Below, one piece after another: positions 27,157-36,048 of a stretch of DNA of 64,000 nt (within the stretch, counting starts at the first letter, position 1; every line of letters begins with the position of its first letter). The translations under genes and the position numbers were made by a program. This stretch comes from Arachidicoccus soli (GTDB taxonomy: Bacteria; Bacteroidota; Bacteroidia; Chitinophagales; Chitinophagaceae). The stretch covers positions 2,976,001 to 3,040,000 of the forward strand of contig NZ_CP032489.1 in assembly GCF_003600625.1 (NCBI RefSeq), written 5' to 3'. The notes under the pieces were generated by a model. The model was not told the DNA's origin. It saw only the letters and a list, made by a program, of their open reading frames with translations, and made no database searches.

Positions 27157-28392
27157 TTAATCTGAGAAATCATTAACTTTTGGTCGGAGAAAATACAATT
27201 GGACAACCAAGACAATAAATACGACTATCGAAAGCATGGCAAAGCTTTTACCTAAGCTATGATTATCAGTAGCTTTTCCGAGTAGTTCCGTAATATAAGC
27301 TCCAAAAAATACACCTACCATATTCATAATACCGTAAGCTGTTCCTCTATGTTTTGAAGATACAAATTGACAAAGAATGGGCATGTTATTCGCATCAAAT
27401 AATCCGTATCCAAAACCAAAACAGACACCCGCAGCTATGATATGATATACATTTGTTCCAAAGCCCAACAATAATAATGAAGGTATGGTAAGCGCAAGGC
27501 CTATAGCGCTTGTATAGACTCTGCCACGTACATTTTTTTGCACCCATCTGTCAGAAAATATACCTCCGAAAATCACACCGATTAAGGAGGCAACCGAAAT
27601 AGTAATCGTAGCCATGGGTCCTGCCTGAGACATAGGTATATGCAGGCTTTTGGCAAATAAGGTAGGCAGCCAGTTCTTCGTGGCCCACCCGGGTAGACTA
27701 AGTGTGGCAAAGAATAATAATATAATCCAAAAAGAAGGGTTGCGTAGTATCAGTTTTAAATCATGTAATGGGTTTTTGTTTTTTGAATTTGAAATAGTGT
27801 TGCCAGTAACTTCTTCATCCGGGTTTTTTCCCTTTAAGAAAAGAAGGCAAAGAATTGCGTAACCGATACCCATCAATCCAAAAGAATGAAAGGTTATATG
27901 CCAAGTATAAGCCGCAGCAACAGTAGCGCCGAAGCCCCCTAATGCTGAACCGATGTATAGGCCGGTCATATGAATACCAATGGCCAAAGATCTCGTTTTG
28001 TCCCTGTGAAAGTCCGCTATTAATGCTAAGGCGGTAGGGATGTACAATGCCTCACTCACGCCCATTATCGCTCGCAACCAATACAATTGATTGAAGGTAG
28101 TAGCATAGCCCATGCCATAAGTAACACCGGACCATACAAATAAGCTACCTACTATCAACCATTTTTTATTGATTCTATCCGCGATAATTCCGGCTACCGG
28201 GCTCATAAAACCATAAATCCATAAAAAAATACCCATCAATATACCAAAGTTGGTAGCTGATTTTAACTCTGCAATATCTATTTGCATGGCTGGCCGCATG
28301 GTGGCAAGCATCTGCCGATCCATATAATTTAATAACCCTACACCCCACAATAGCGCTACCAATACCCAAGGATATATTTTTTTATATTTCAT
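27157..28392 (-). CDS. nanT: MFS transporter, probable sialic acid permease
   Basis: A 411-residue inner-membrane carrier with about twelve hydrophobic helices. The first helix ends in LLNYMDRQMLATMRP, the N-D-R motif common in ACS-family symporters. The loop between helices 2 and 3 has AGIIADRINKKW, the MFS motif A, and a second copy GGIFSDRW lies in the C-terminal half. A central cytoplasmic loop (KGKNPDEEVTGNTISNSKNK) divides the halves. Position between the nanM and nanS genes makes free N-acetylneuraminate the likely cargo, as for Bacteroidota NanT. The 186-base gap to nanM is the longest gap among the genes downstream of nanA. Confidence 0.85.
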   Translation of the reverse strand: MKYKKIYPWVLVALLWGVGLLNYMDRQMLATMRPAMQIDIAELKSATNFGILMGIFLWIYGFMSPVAGIIADRINKKWLIVGSLFVWSGVTYGMGYATTFNQLYWLRAIMGVSEALYIPTALALIADFHRDKTRSLAIGIHMTGLYIGSALGGFGATVAAAYTWHITFHSFGLMGIGYAILCLLFLKGKNPDEEVTGNTISNSKNKNPLHDLKLILRNPSFWIILLFFATLSLPGWATKNWLPTLFAKSLHIPMSQAGPMATITISVASLIGVIFGGIFSDRWVQKNVRGRVYTSAIGLALTIPSLLLLGFGTNVYHIIAAGVCFGFGYGLFDANNMPILCQFVSSKHRGTAYGIMNMVGVFFGAYITELLGKATDNHSLGKSFAMLSIVVFIVLVVQLYFLRPKVNDFSD

Positions 28393-28429
28393 TCTTTAAT
28401 TTTTTAAGACGCTGTTTAAGTTCTCTGTA

Positions 28430-28490
28430 TTTCCCCTCTAACCCAGAGAACCGAGTTTTTACACGGAGAGCGGAGTTTATCTCTATTTCT
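28430..28490 (-). repeat. Possible intergenic repeat of CTCTG/CTCCG type
   Basis: Inside the nanM-nanT gap the minus strand reads as pyrimidine-rich blocks (CTCCGCTCTCCGTG, then CTCGGTTCTCTGGG, then GAGGGGAAA). Their style resembles dispersed CTCTGCG/CTCCGTG intergenic repeats seen in many bacterial genomes. It looks unlike the surrounding sequence. Whether it is repeated in this genome cannot be seen from one copy. Confidence 0.3.
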
Positions 28491-28578
28491 TCTGTGCATT
28501 TATTTGCCGCCATGCTAAAAATCTTTTATAATGAAATTGTTATTATTGACTTAAACGGGCACTAAGATTAAACTATTT

Positions 28579-29751
28579 TTATTGGCTTTTGATGGCACCA
28601 ATAATAATGTCTGCCGAACGCACGCCGGCTCTAATTTCACCACAAGGAATAACCACCTCATTTCCCCATAACAATGCCGTAGTCGTTACTTGTCCTACAA
28701 ACGGAATGGAGTCAATGGCTTTCCATGTATCGCTAACCGTATTATATGCCAAAACTTCATGCGAAAAGCCCGGATGATTTTCTTGTAATTTATTCTTTTC
28801 TGCAATTAATAGCTGTTTAGCAGTCGCATTTTTTTCTTTTGAAATTTGCATTAGCAAATCTTCTGTTTTATGAAAAGTTTTCCCTTGATCGCCGCTAAAA
28901 ACCAACAAGGTATTCTCACCAAAAGCCAGGCCGGTATGAGCAGAGAGTGCATACGGCAAAGATGCTTTCTGGGACCATTGATTTGTTTTTAAATTAAATT
29001 GATAAACATCATTATATAAATCACTGGTAGAATCTATATTCATTTTTCTACCACCAACTAAATATAGGCATTTATCTTTCCCGTTTGATTGAACATACAA
29101 AACAGAATAGGCAACAGGCTTTTTTAATGAAGGTAAAACTTGCCAACCTTTACTTGTATCTTCCAGATTGAGCTTGTACAATTGGTTGGAAGCTCCATTT
29201 GCATTTTGCCCGCCTGCAAAATAAATAGTATTTCCGTCTACCGCAACTGCCCCAGCCGAAAGGCTTTGAGGCAAATCAGGCAAGGTACCAATTTCGATAT
29301 TTTGCGAAGCCTCATTCCAATTCAGTAATAAAACTTTATCAGTCGTTCCATTTTCGTTCTCCCCACCAGCAACTACAATTCCTTTGCCAGTTGTGCAATT
29401 AGCACTGTAAGCAAGCGTGTAGGGCAATATCAAACCCCGTTTTACGAGGACGAGCCTATCTCCTTCTCTTTTAAATGCAAAAACCTCTTTATAAAACTGT
29501 TTTTTCCCTCCTTCCCAAGGAAGTTTACCGGAGAAATTTGAACCGCCGCCCACTAAAAAGATATCATTGCTAATACCCACAACTGCACCAGCCAGGCCAG
29601 CAGAAGGTGAGCCATCAAGGTTCTTAGGTAAATGGCCGGCCATCTTCCATTCAAATTGAAGCATTACTTTTTTATTGTGAATAGAAGATTCTAAACAGGA
29701 TGGTACCATGGTAGAAAATAATATAGCTGTAGAAAATAGTAAAGATTTCAT
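28579..29751 (-). CDS. nanM: Kelch-type N-acetylneuraminate epimerase / mutarotase
   Basis: A 390-residue secreted protein of the cyclically permuted mutarotase (NanM) family. The N-terminus MKSLLFSTAILFSTMVPSCL looks like a lipoprotein signal with Cys at about residue 19. The rest is a six-bladed kelch propeller: repeated GG doublets in SNDIFLVGGGSNF, GIVVAGGENENG, NTIYFAGGQNANG and LYLVGGRKMN, each followed by a Tyr/Leu strand. NanM converts the alpha anomer of N-acetylneuraminate released by sialidase to the beta anomer taken up by cells. It is 16 bases after nanA and is followed by the transporter gene, which fits an extracytoplasmic role before uptake. Confidence 0.9.
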   Translation of the reverse strand: MKSLLFSTAILFSTMVPSCLESSIHNKKVMLQFEWKMAGHLPKNLDGSPSAGLAGAVVGISNDIFLVGGGSNFSGKLPWEGGKKQFYKEVFAFKREGDRLVLVKRGLILPYTLAYSANCTTGKGIVVAGGENENGTTDKVLLLNWNEASQNIEIGTLPDLPQSLSAGAVAVDGNTIYFAGGQNANGASNQLYKLNLEDTSKGWQVLPSLKKPVAYSVLYVQSNGKDKCLYLVGGRKMNIDSTSDLYNDVYQFNLKTNQWSQKASLPYALSAHTGLAFGENTLLVFSGDQGKTFHKTEDLLMQISKEKNATAKQLLIAEKNKLQENHPGFSHEVLAYNTVSDTWKAIDSIPFVGQVTTTALLWGNEVVIPCGEIRAGVRSADIIIGAIKSQ

Positions 29752-29767
29752 AAATGAGTTTTATTTA

Positions 29768-30685
29768 TTACACTGATTTGAAACTTTGAAACCCTACGCC
29801 GTCAACGTCACTTTTAAATAACTCAAATCGCTCTTTCGTCATATTTTTTACCGGCAACCGAAATTCACCGCAATCCAATCCTATCAATTTCATAAAGGCT
29901 TTACCTGTAGCAATACCACCATATTTTCCCAAAAGGCGAATCATATCAATAGATTGTTGTTGTAGCTTTCTGGCTAATTCAAAATCATTGTTTTCATAGG
30001 CGGCAATTAAATTATTATACAAAGGTGCTGCATAGTTGTAAGTGCTGCCTACTGCGCCTTTTGAGCCGAGTATCAATGCAGATAACATATTCTCATCTCT
30101 ACCCCAAAGCATATCATATTTTCCATTTTCCAAGCTTAAACAAGAAAGAAAATCCATAAAATCTTCGTGTGTATATTTTACACCGGCAAAGTTTTCAATC
30201 TTACCATCTATCGCATTCAACAAATCATACATCGCTACATTTACACCGGTAAGCACCGGTATATGATAGTAATAAAATGGCATACCCGGAATAGCATCCG
30301 CAACAATTTTGCATACTTCCGCTAAAGCATTTACATTGGGTTTAAAATAAAAAGGTGCAGTAAAAGCGGTTGCATAAAGCCCTTGAGCTTGCGCATGTGT
30401 AGCTAAATCAATACAATCGGCAAGGCAAGTTCCACCTACTAATGTAATTACTTTAAATTCATCATCATCTTTGGTTGCAGCAGCCCATGCTTCTGCATGT
30501 AATTTTTTCTCATCTAATGTAAGAGAAACGCCTTCGCCTGTAGAACCATTTATGAATGCGCCTTTTATATCATTGCGTTTTAAGAAAGCATAATAGTCCT
30601 TAACCAAAGATAAGTTAAGTTTTCCCTCTACATCCATTGCTGTAAAAGGAGCGGCAATAAGCCCTTGTATTTTTTGTATTTTCAT
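29768..30685 (-). CDS. nanA: N-acetylneuraminate lyase
   Basis: A 305-residue class I aldolase of the DapA/NanA superfamily that splits N-acetylneuraminate into ManNAc and pyruvate in the cytoplasm. The sequence shows GLIAAPFTAMD at the N-terminus, the pyruvate-binding INGSTGEG at 46-52, YYYHIP at 138-143 with the catalytic Tyr, and GVKYTHED with the Schiff-base Lys170. YYYHIP and the Lys context are typical of lyases rather than dihydrodipicolinate synthase, and the neighbours settle it. It is the first enzyme gene after susCD, separated from susD by a 143-base gap holding a hairpin. Confidence 0.94.
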   Translation of the reverse strand: MKIQKIQGLIAAPFTAMDVEGKLNLSLVKDYYAFLKRNDIKGAFINGSTGEGVSLTLDEKKLHAEAWAAATKDDDEFKVITLVGGTCLADCIDLATHAQAQGLYATAFTAPFYFKPNVNALAEVCKIVADAIPGMPFYYYHIPVLTGVNVAMYDLLNAIDGKIENFAGVKYTHEDFMDFLSCLSLENGKYDMLWGRDENMLSALILGSKGAVGSTYNYAAPLYNNLIAAYENNDFELARKLQQQSIDMIRLLGKYGGIATGKAFMKLIGLDCGEFRLPVKNMTKERFELFKSDVDGVGFQSFKSV

Positions 30686-30788
30686 TTAAATTAAATAATT
30701 TTCCCAAAGTTGGGTGGTGCTTTAAATATAGATATTTTTCAATAAAGAATCATTGAAAAAACTATTAATATTAGGCTTAAAGAATAAA

Positions 30789-30815
30789 GGATGCTGCCTA
30801 AATCAAACAGCATCC
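30789..30815 (-). terminator. Intercistronic hairpin between susD and nanA
   Basis: GGATGCTG (30789-30796) and CAGCATCC (30808-30815) form a perfect 8-bp stem with an 11-base loop, followed on the minus strand by TTTATTCTTT. It may partly end transcription after susCD or protect the susCD mRNA 3' end, so that the outer-membrane pair is made in excess over the enzymes. A second dyad, TTTTCAAT/ATTGAAAA (30736-30759), lies between it and nanA. Confidence 0.6.
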
Positions 30816-30828
30816 TTTTAAAAAATAA

Positions 30829-32373
30829 TTAATACCCATGTGTTTGCGTTAATAATGGATAGCTGTTGAGCATGGAAACCGTAATAGGCAATTCCAATGT
30901 TGGGCCATGACCGGAATTAACGGTAGTTGCAGACAAATATTGAGGATTAATATAATGATAGACCCATTTATCACCGGCTCTTCTCAAAGCCCACCAACGC
31001 TGACCTTCACCAATAAATTCCCTTAACTCTTCTTCCAATACTGCTTGCATATTGTCATCGACACTTCCACTTACAAAAGGTATAAAAGAATTGCCGTATG
31101 CCCGCAGTCTAATCAAATTTATTTCAGCCGAAGGATCCTCACCTAACTTCGCTTTAGCCTCAGCCATCAATAATAATACATCGGCATAACGATAAATGGG
31201 AAAATCATTATTATAAACCTGCGTTGTTCCAGAAGTTGAACCAATCCATTTGGTAAGCATTACACCACGAACATTATAGGGAGCACTTGTAGAATACATT
31301 ACTTTAAATGAATTTGCAATTCGCTGATCAGCCGGTCCACTTGTCAACTTGGTAATCATGGCTTGATTCATTCCAACCCTGTTTGCGCCACCAACATAAG
31401 GATATACAGATGAAACTGTAGGAGATTCAGCCTGAGCAAAGGATAACGTAGTCGCTTGAATACTATTAACAGTAAACTCAGAGAAGGTTCCTTGCGTAGC
31501 CTGACTAAGTTCGTAGCTCAAAGCAAATATTATCTCTGGGTTATTCGCTTTTTTATTTGGGTCGAAAATATCTGCATAATTAGTATCTAAATTTAAAGTA
31601 CTTCCTTGCAAATTTTCGACTTCTTGTAAAGCATTTTTTGCCGTCGTTAAATCAGCATTTCCGCCCCCCATTAATGTTCCTGACCAAAGATAAACATCTC
31701 CTTTTAAAGTAAGGGTAGCTAACCTATTCCAATAGACACGATTCCCGGAAGGGAAAGAATTATCATTGTTAAACAAGGTAAGAGATTGCTCAATATCGCT
31801 TTTAATTTGCATCATTACAGAATCTGCAGAAGCTCTTGGCTTATATGTTTCAGCAGCATTAGCAATATGTTGAATTGGTTCAGTAACGAGTGGAACAGCA
31901 CCCCAAGTTTTCAGCATCGTATAATAAACATAGGCTCTTAAACCATACATTTCTGCCAATTCTTTTGTTCTTTGTGCAACGGGTAATGGTGTTTTCGGGA
32001 AAATATTAATTACATTATTTATTTGGTAAATCAATGCGTAAAAACCTGCCCAATTCCCATAAGGTGCATTTAATGCACTTATATTTTGATCATACAATTG
32101 CTGATAACCGCCGTCCCCAGATTCTGTGTAAAGCCCATCAGTCCATATCTCTGAGCGCATTTCACCCAGAGCAAAGAAAGTATTGTTGTATGCTCTGAAT
32201 CTGGCATATACGCCGGTATATAATGTTTGTGCCGCATTGGGGTCTGTAAGCGCTAGGGATGTACTTATCTGATCTTGTGGAAGCACTTCATTTAATTGCT
32301 TTTGACAAGAGTTGAAAGCAAAAAGAAAAGCAGGTCCAAGCAAGAGATAAATATATGATTTATACTTTTTCAT
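30829..32373 (-). CDS. SusD/RagB-family sialoglycan-binding lipoprotein
   Basis: A 514-residue surface lipoprotein: signal ending FAFNSCQKQL with lipobox Cys at about residue 23, then the SusD start LNEVLPQDQIS. Typical SusD features are the N-terminal TPR-like helices (AQTLYTGVYARFRAYNN, KELAEMYGLRAYVYYTMLKTWGAVPLV) and the C-terminal block with PIYRYADVLLLMAEAKAKLG, AEINLIRLRAYG, and EELREFIGEGQRWWALRRAGDKW. It forms a complex with the SusC channel encoded immediately upstream, with 41 bases between the genes, and binds the glycan at the surface. Its ligand is inferred from the operon to be sialic acid or sialylated oligosaccharide (the NanU role). Confidence 0.92.
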   Translation of the reverse strand: MKKYKSYIYLLLGPAFLFAFNSCQKQLNEVLPQDQISTSLALTDPNAAQTLYTGVYARFRAYNNTFFALGEMRSEIWTDGLYTESGDGGYQQLYDQNISALNAPYGNWAGFYALIYQINNVINIFPKTPLPVAQRTKELAEMYGLRAYVYYTMLKTWGAVPLVTEPIQHIANAAETYKPRASADSVMMQIKSDIEQSLTLFNNDNSFPSGNRVYWNRLATLTLKGDVYLWSGTLMGGGNADLTTAKNALQEVENLQGSTLNLDTNYADIFDPNKKANNPEIIFALSYELSQATQGTFSEFTVNSIQATTLSFAQAESPTVSSVYPYVGGANRVGMNQAMITKLTSGPADQRIANSFKVMYSTSAPYNVRGVMLTKWIGSTSGTTQVYNNDFPIYRYADVLLLMAEAKAKLGEDPSAEINLIRLRAYGNSFIPFVSGSVDDNMQAVLEEELREFIGEGQRWWALRRAGDKWVYHYINPQYLSATTVNSGHGPTLELPITVSMLNSYPLLTQTHGY

Positions 32374-32414
32374 CTTAAAGAATATTTTATTTAAAACAAA
32401 TGATTTTAATTTTT

Positions 32415-35400
32415 CTATAATGATACTGTAGCTCCAAAAGTCAATCTACGTGGAAGTGGATACTTACCATTGTCAATGCCCCCTGTTTCAGGGAAATTAC
32501 CGCTATAAGGTGTGAAATACGCAAGGTTTCCACCGGATACATAAACTCTAAGTGCCTTTACCTTATTTACAAATACTCTTTTTAATAGATTTTGAGTCAT
32601 GTCATAACTAAGTGTCAATTCTCTTAGTGCTACATAATCTCCCTTTTCCCACATATTTGCCGGAGGATTGTTTCCAGATGCGTCTGTAGCAAAGTTTCGT
32701 CCTTGATTAGCCCAATAAAATCTTGGCAAAGTACCATTAGGATTTGTAGGAGACCAGGTATTTAATGCGTCAACTGTAGAATTTTGAGAGCCCTGTACTT
32801 GGCTGAGTCCTCTTAATTTTTCATTATTCAATATTACAAAGCCTAAAGCATAGTCAAAGGCAGCATACAAACTAAATCCTTTGTATGAAATATTGGTGGA
32901 GAAACTTCCACTTACGGTAGGTGTGGTTCTGCCCACATAAACAAATTGCCTTGAATCAATTGTATCATTTTTATAAACCTGATGCCATTTTGCGTCACCT
33001 AATTGTTTTAATGTTTTGTTTTTATATGGCAGGAAGGCATTGTAAACATTGGCATCAGCATTTATCATGTCTTGAGAAGTGTAAATACCGTCCCATTTTG
33101 GAGCCCATACTTCATCCAAACCTACCCTTTGTCCTTCTATCAATCCGCCCACTTGCATTAACTGCCCTGGATGATTTGGATCCCAAACTTGCATCGTACT
33201 TTGTCTATTACCTGGTAAACCATTGAATGGAAGTTTGATAGCATAATTTTTCACTGTATAAAAATTAGCATTAAAATCAATACCCAATCCATCTGGTTGT
33301 ATTGGTTGGATTATTCTAGCATTCAAGCTTAGCTCCAATCCTCTATTTTGTAATTCCCCCAAATTGGTCGTATAACTAGAGAATCCACTTGTTGGATCAA
33401 TTCCTAATGAAGCAATTTTATCATATACATTTCTAATAAAATAATCTCCAATTAAAGTGATCCGATCATTCCATAAACCTATATCAGCACCAAAGTTGGT
33501 GGAGGCCGATTTTTCCCATTTCAAATCAGTATTTATGTATGAACCCACGTAAGTGCCACCATTCCCATTATAGATACCGGCATTGTTATAAACCTGCGCA
33601 GTTGGAAAATATATCTGGTTACCTTTCGCATCTTTAAAAGATTGGATGCTCCCGTTTTCACCCCAGCTTACACGTGGTCTGAATGTACTTACAATTTTAC
33701 TGATATTACTATTCTTAAAGAAGTCTTCTTTTTGCATATTCCAACCTAATGAAACTCCAGGGAAGAAGCCATAATGATTTTGAGAAGAGAGCCTGCTAGA
33801 TCCATCGTAACGAAAATTAGCGGTCAAGAAATACAAATCCTTATAAGAATAATTTATTCTACCAATGGCAGAAGACAACCGCTCCCAGGCACTAAAATCT
33901 GAGGAAGCACCTGCCGGGTTTTGAATTCCACCATTTACGACACTTGGCACAGTAGATGCCGTAAGCCATGGAATAAGGTCTGTGGGAGCTCCTTGTGCGT
34001 AACCCGTATTATAATAATACTTATAATCATAAAATTCAGCACCAGCCATTGCTGAAAGATGATGAACGCCATTCAATGTTTTGTTGTACTCAAAAAAAGC
34101 ATTGTAGGTATATTGCTGATCATGCGAATTGCTGAAGGATGCTTTCCTATTATTGTTGTAAGCTCCTCCACTTCCCATTTGGTAGGATTTGGTAAAATAA
34201 TTATTATAATCGTAACGCATATAACCTGAACCAGAAGCTTTAAAATGCAAATAAGGTAAAATTGTCCAATCGAGGTTTACCCCTCCCATAAACCTTTGTT
34301 CAGTTGAAGAATTATTATAAATTGTACTCCAATACGCCGGATTCCCTAAAGTTGGATCATTAGGACCAGGGAGCGCAACGCCTGAAGTATCATTAGAATA
34401 TCTCACTGTAGGTGCTACACCAATAAAACGTTGAAGTAAACCACCCGTACCACCGCCTCCTGAGGGGTCATTATAAGGGACTGAAGTATTTACTGTATAA
34501 GCAGAAGTATTCATAGAAACCTTCAGGTTCTTTCCAATATTCAAACCACCATTAAAATTCATGTTTAATCGCTTCAAACCGGAGCCTATAATGATACCAT
34601 TATCTTTGACTAAACCCAATCCTAGTGCAAAGTTACCTTGCTCATTTGCTCCTGAGAAATCAAGATGATGTTCAGTAGTATTGGTCTGTTGAAAGATCAT
34701 GTTTTCACGATCTGCAACAGTTTGTTCACGATATAAAATACTATCCATCTGTCCTGCGACAAAAGGATTAGGATCTACCAACAATTTCCATCCAGGAGTA
34801 TTCAATAATTGTCTATTATCATTACCAAGTAACTGAGTTGTATATAAACCAACAGGTGATTTAAAGCCATTATTCAGGGCCCATCCCCAGGAACCTTGCA
34901 ATTGTCCTTTATCCGTATTAGCCGCATTGGTGTTACCATCAGCTAAATCTGCAGCATACCTTGCACCAATACCCTCTCTATTAAGGCTTATATACTGTGC
35001 AGCCGTTAAATAATCAGAAGGGTTTTTACGCGTAAAGTTTGTCGTTTGCCTAACTGTATAAGTGATTTGAGAATGCCCATTTTTACCTTTTTTTGTAGTA
35101 ATTAGCAATACTCCATTAGACGCCCTTGCACCATATATTGCTGTTGATGCCGCATCTTTTAATAAGTCAATGGATTGTACATCGTCCATATCTATTCCAT
35201 AAACCGATGGAACGACAATTCCATCTAAAACGACTAATGGACCACCACTTCCACCCCAATCATTTCCTCCTCGAAAAACAATATTGGGCGTACTACCCGG
35301 TTGGCCTGTGGACTGCGAAACACTTAACCCCGGAACTGTACCTTGCAATACAGTACCAATATTACTTGTAGGAGAAGATTTGAAAGCGCGAGGATTTACA

Positions 35401-35783
35401 GTTGCAACAGCACCCGATAGATCATGTCTACTTTGTGTACCATAACCTACAACCACAACTTCGTCGAGATTACTTTGAACCTCCTTTAAACTAATTAATA
35501 GTGAATCATGGCCATTAATAGTAATTGTCTGAGCGACATAGCCGGTATAGCTAATGTTTAATTTGTCGCCTATTTTAGCTTCTACAGAAAAAGTTCCATC
35601 AGGTCTGGCAAAGGTGCCTTTGTGTGTGGATACAACAGAAATACTTGCACCACCTAGAGGTGTGCGATCTTTTTCAGAGAATATCCGACCTTCTATCAAA
35701 CTGGTTTGTGCAAGCAAAACAGAAGTGCAGAAGAAAAAACATAGCGCAAATGCCCATCTTAGAGCAATAGTCTTCCTTTTCAT
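32415..35783 (-). CDS. SusC/RagA-family TonB-dependent outer-membrane transporter
   Basis: A 1122-residue outer-membrane channel. After the signal peptide (cut near LLAQTS) comes a carboxypeptidase-like CarboxypepD_reg domain (IEGRIFSEKDRTPLGGASISV), then the SusC TonB-box-like VVVVGYGTQSRHDLSGAVATV. The plug domain follows with NIVFRGGNDWGGSGGPLVVLDGI and DVQSIDLLKDAASTAIYGARASNGVLLITTKKG, and a long 22-strand barrel ends TFGATVSL. It heads the minus-strand operon and would import sialic acid or sialyl sugars with the SusD partner (the NanO role). The upstream region holds the palindromic array that probably binds the divergent regulator. Confidence 0.95.
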   Translation of the reverse strand: MKRKTIALRWAFALCFFFCTSVLLAQTSLIEGRIFSEKDRTPLGGASISVVSTHKGTFARPDGTFSVEAKIGDKLNISYTGYVAQTITINGHDSLLISLKEVQSNLDEVVVVGYGTQSRHDLSGAVATVNPRAFKSSPTSNIGTVLQGTVPGLSVSQSTGQPGSTPNIVFRGGNDWGGSGGPLVVLDGIVVPSVYGIDMDDVQSIDLLKDAASTAIYGARASNGVLLITTKKGKNGHSQITYTVRQTTNFTRKNPSDYLTAAQYISLNREGIGARYAADLADGNTNAANTDKGQLQGSWGWALNNGFKSPVGLYTTQLLGNDNRQLLNTPGWKLLVDPNPFVAGQMDSILYREQTVADRENMIFQQTNTTEHHLDFSGANEQGNFALGLGLVKDNGIIIGSGLKRLNMNFNGGLNIGKNLKVSMNTSAYTVNTSVPYNDPSGGGGTGGLLQRFIGVAPTVRYSNDTSGVALPGPNDPTLGNPAYWSTIYNNSSTEQRFMGGVNLDWTILPYLHFKASGSGYMRYDYNNYFTKSYQMGSGGAYNNNRKASFSNSHDQQYTYNAFFEYNKTLNGVHHLSAMAGAEFYDYKYYYNTGYAQGAPTDLIPWLTASTVPSVVNGGIQNPAGASSDFSAWERLSSAIGRINYSYKDLYFLTANFRYDGSSRLSSQNHYGFFPGVSLGWNMQKEDFFKNSNISKIVSTFRPRVSWGENGSIQSFKDAKGNQIYFPTAQVYNNAGIYNGNGGTYVGSYINTDLKWEKSASTNFGADIGLWNDRITLIGDYFIRNVYDKIASLGIDPTSGFSSYTTNLGELQNRGLELSLNARIIQPIQPDGLGIDFNANFYTVKNYAIKLPFNGLPGNRQSTMQVWDPNHPGQLMQVGGLIEGQRVGLDEVWAPKWDGIYTSQDMINADANVYNAFLPYKNKTLKQLGDAKWHQVYKNDTIDSRQFVYVGRTTPTVSGSFSTNISYKGFSLYAAFDYALGFVILNNEKLRGLSQVQGSQNSTVDALNTWSPTNPNGTLPRFYWANQGRNFATDASGNNPPANMWEKGDYVALRELTLSYDMTQNLLKRVFVNKVKALRVYVSGGNLAYFTPYSGNFPETGGIDNGKYPLPRRLTFGATVSL

Positions 35784-35941
35784 CGATTTAGTTTTTACTT
35801 TTTTTAATATTTAAAAATGAACCTTATCACTTCTTTTTAAAAAACTCTATTAATATTATTTTCTTTCAATCACATCAGGTACATATATGTTCTTGATATC
35901 AAATTGTTGTTAATAATAATTAAGAAAGTGTTTTAAATTTT

Positions 35942-35979
35942 TTATGTAATTATGTATTACATAATGCAGAATTACATAA
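35942..35979. promoter_or_regulatory. Palindromic operator array, probable NanR site
   Basis: Three half-sites are seen: TTATGTAAT (35942-35950) and two copies of ATTACATAA (35956-35964 and 35971-35979, start to start 15 bases). The first two form a 9-bp inverted repeat, and its centre TATGT-ATT-ACATA (35951-35963) is itself palindromic and close to the GntR-superfamily pattern yGTMnKACy. The array lies between susC and the divergent FadR-type regulator gene, 31 bases upstream of that gene's -7 element, so it could control both directions. Confidence 0.65.
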
Positions 35980-36009
35980 AAAATAACTAATAAAAAATTT
36001 TTTATTAAT

Positions 36010-36017
36010 TATTTTTG
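36010..36017 (+). promoter_or_regulatory. -7 element of the regulator gene
   Basis: TATTTTTG fits the Bacteroidota -7 consensus TAnnTTTG exactly and stands 31 bases before the ATG of the FadR-type regulator. No clear -33 TTG is seen at the expected distance. Confidence 0.5.
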
Positions 36018-36048
36018 CACCACTTTATATAAATCATCACAAAAGGTT

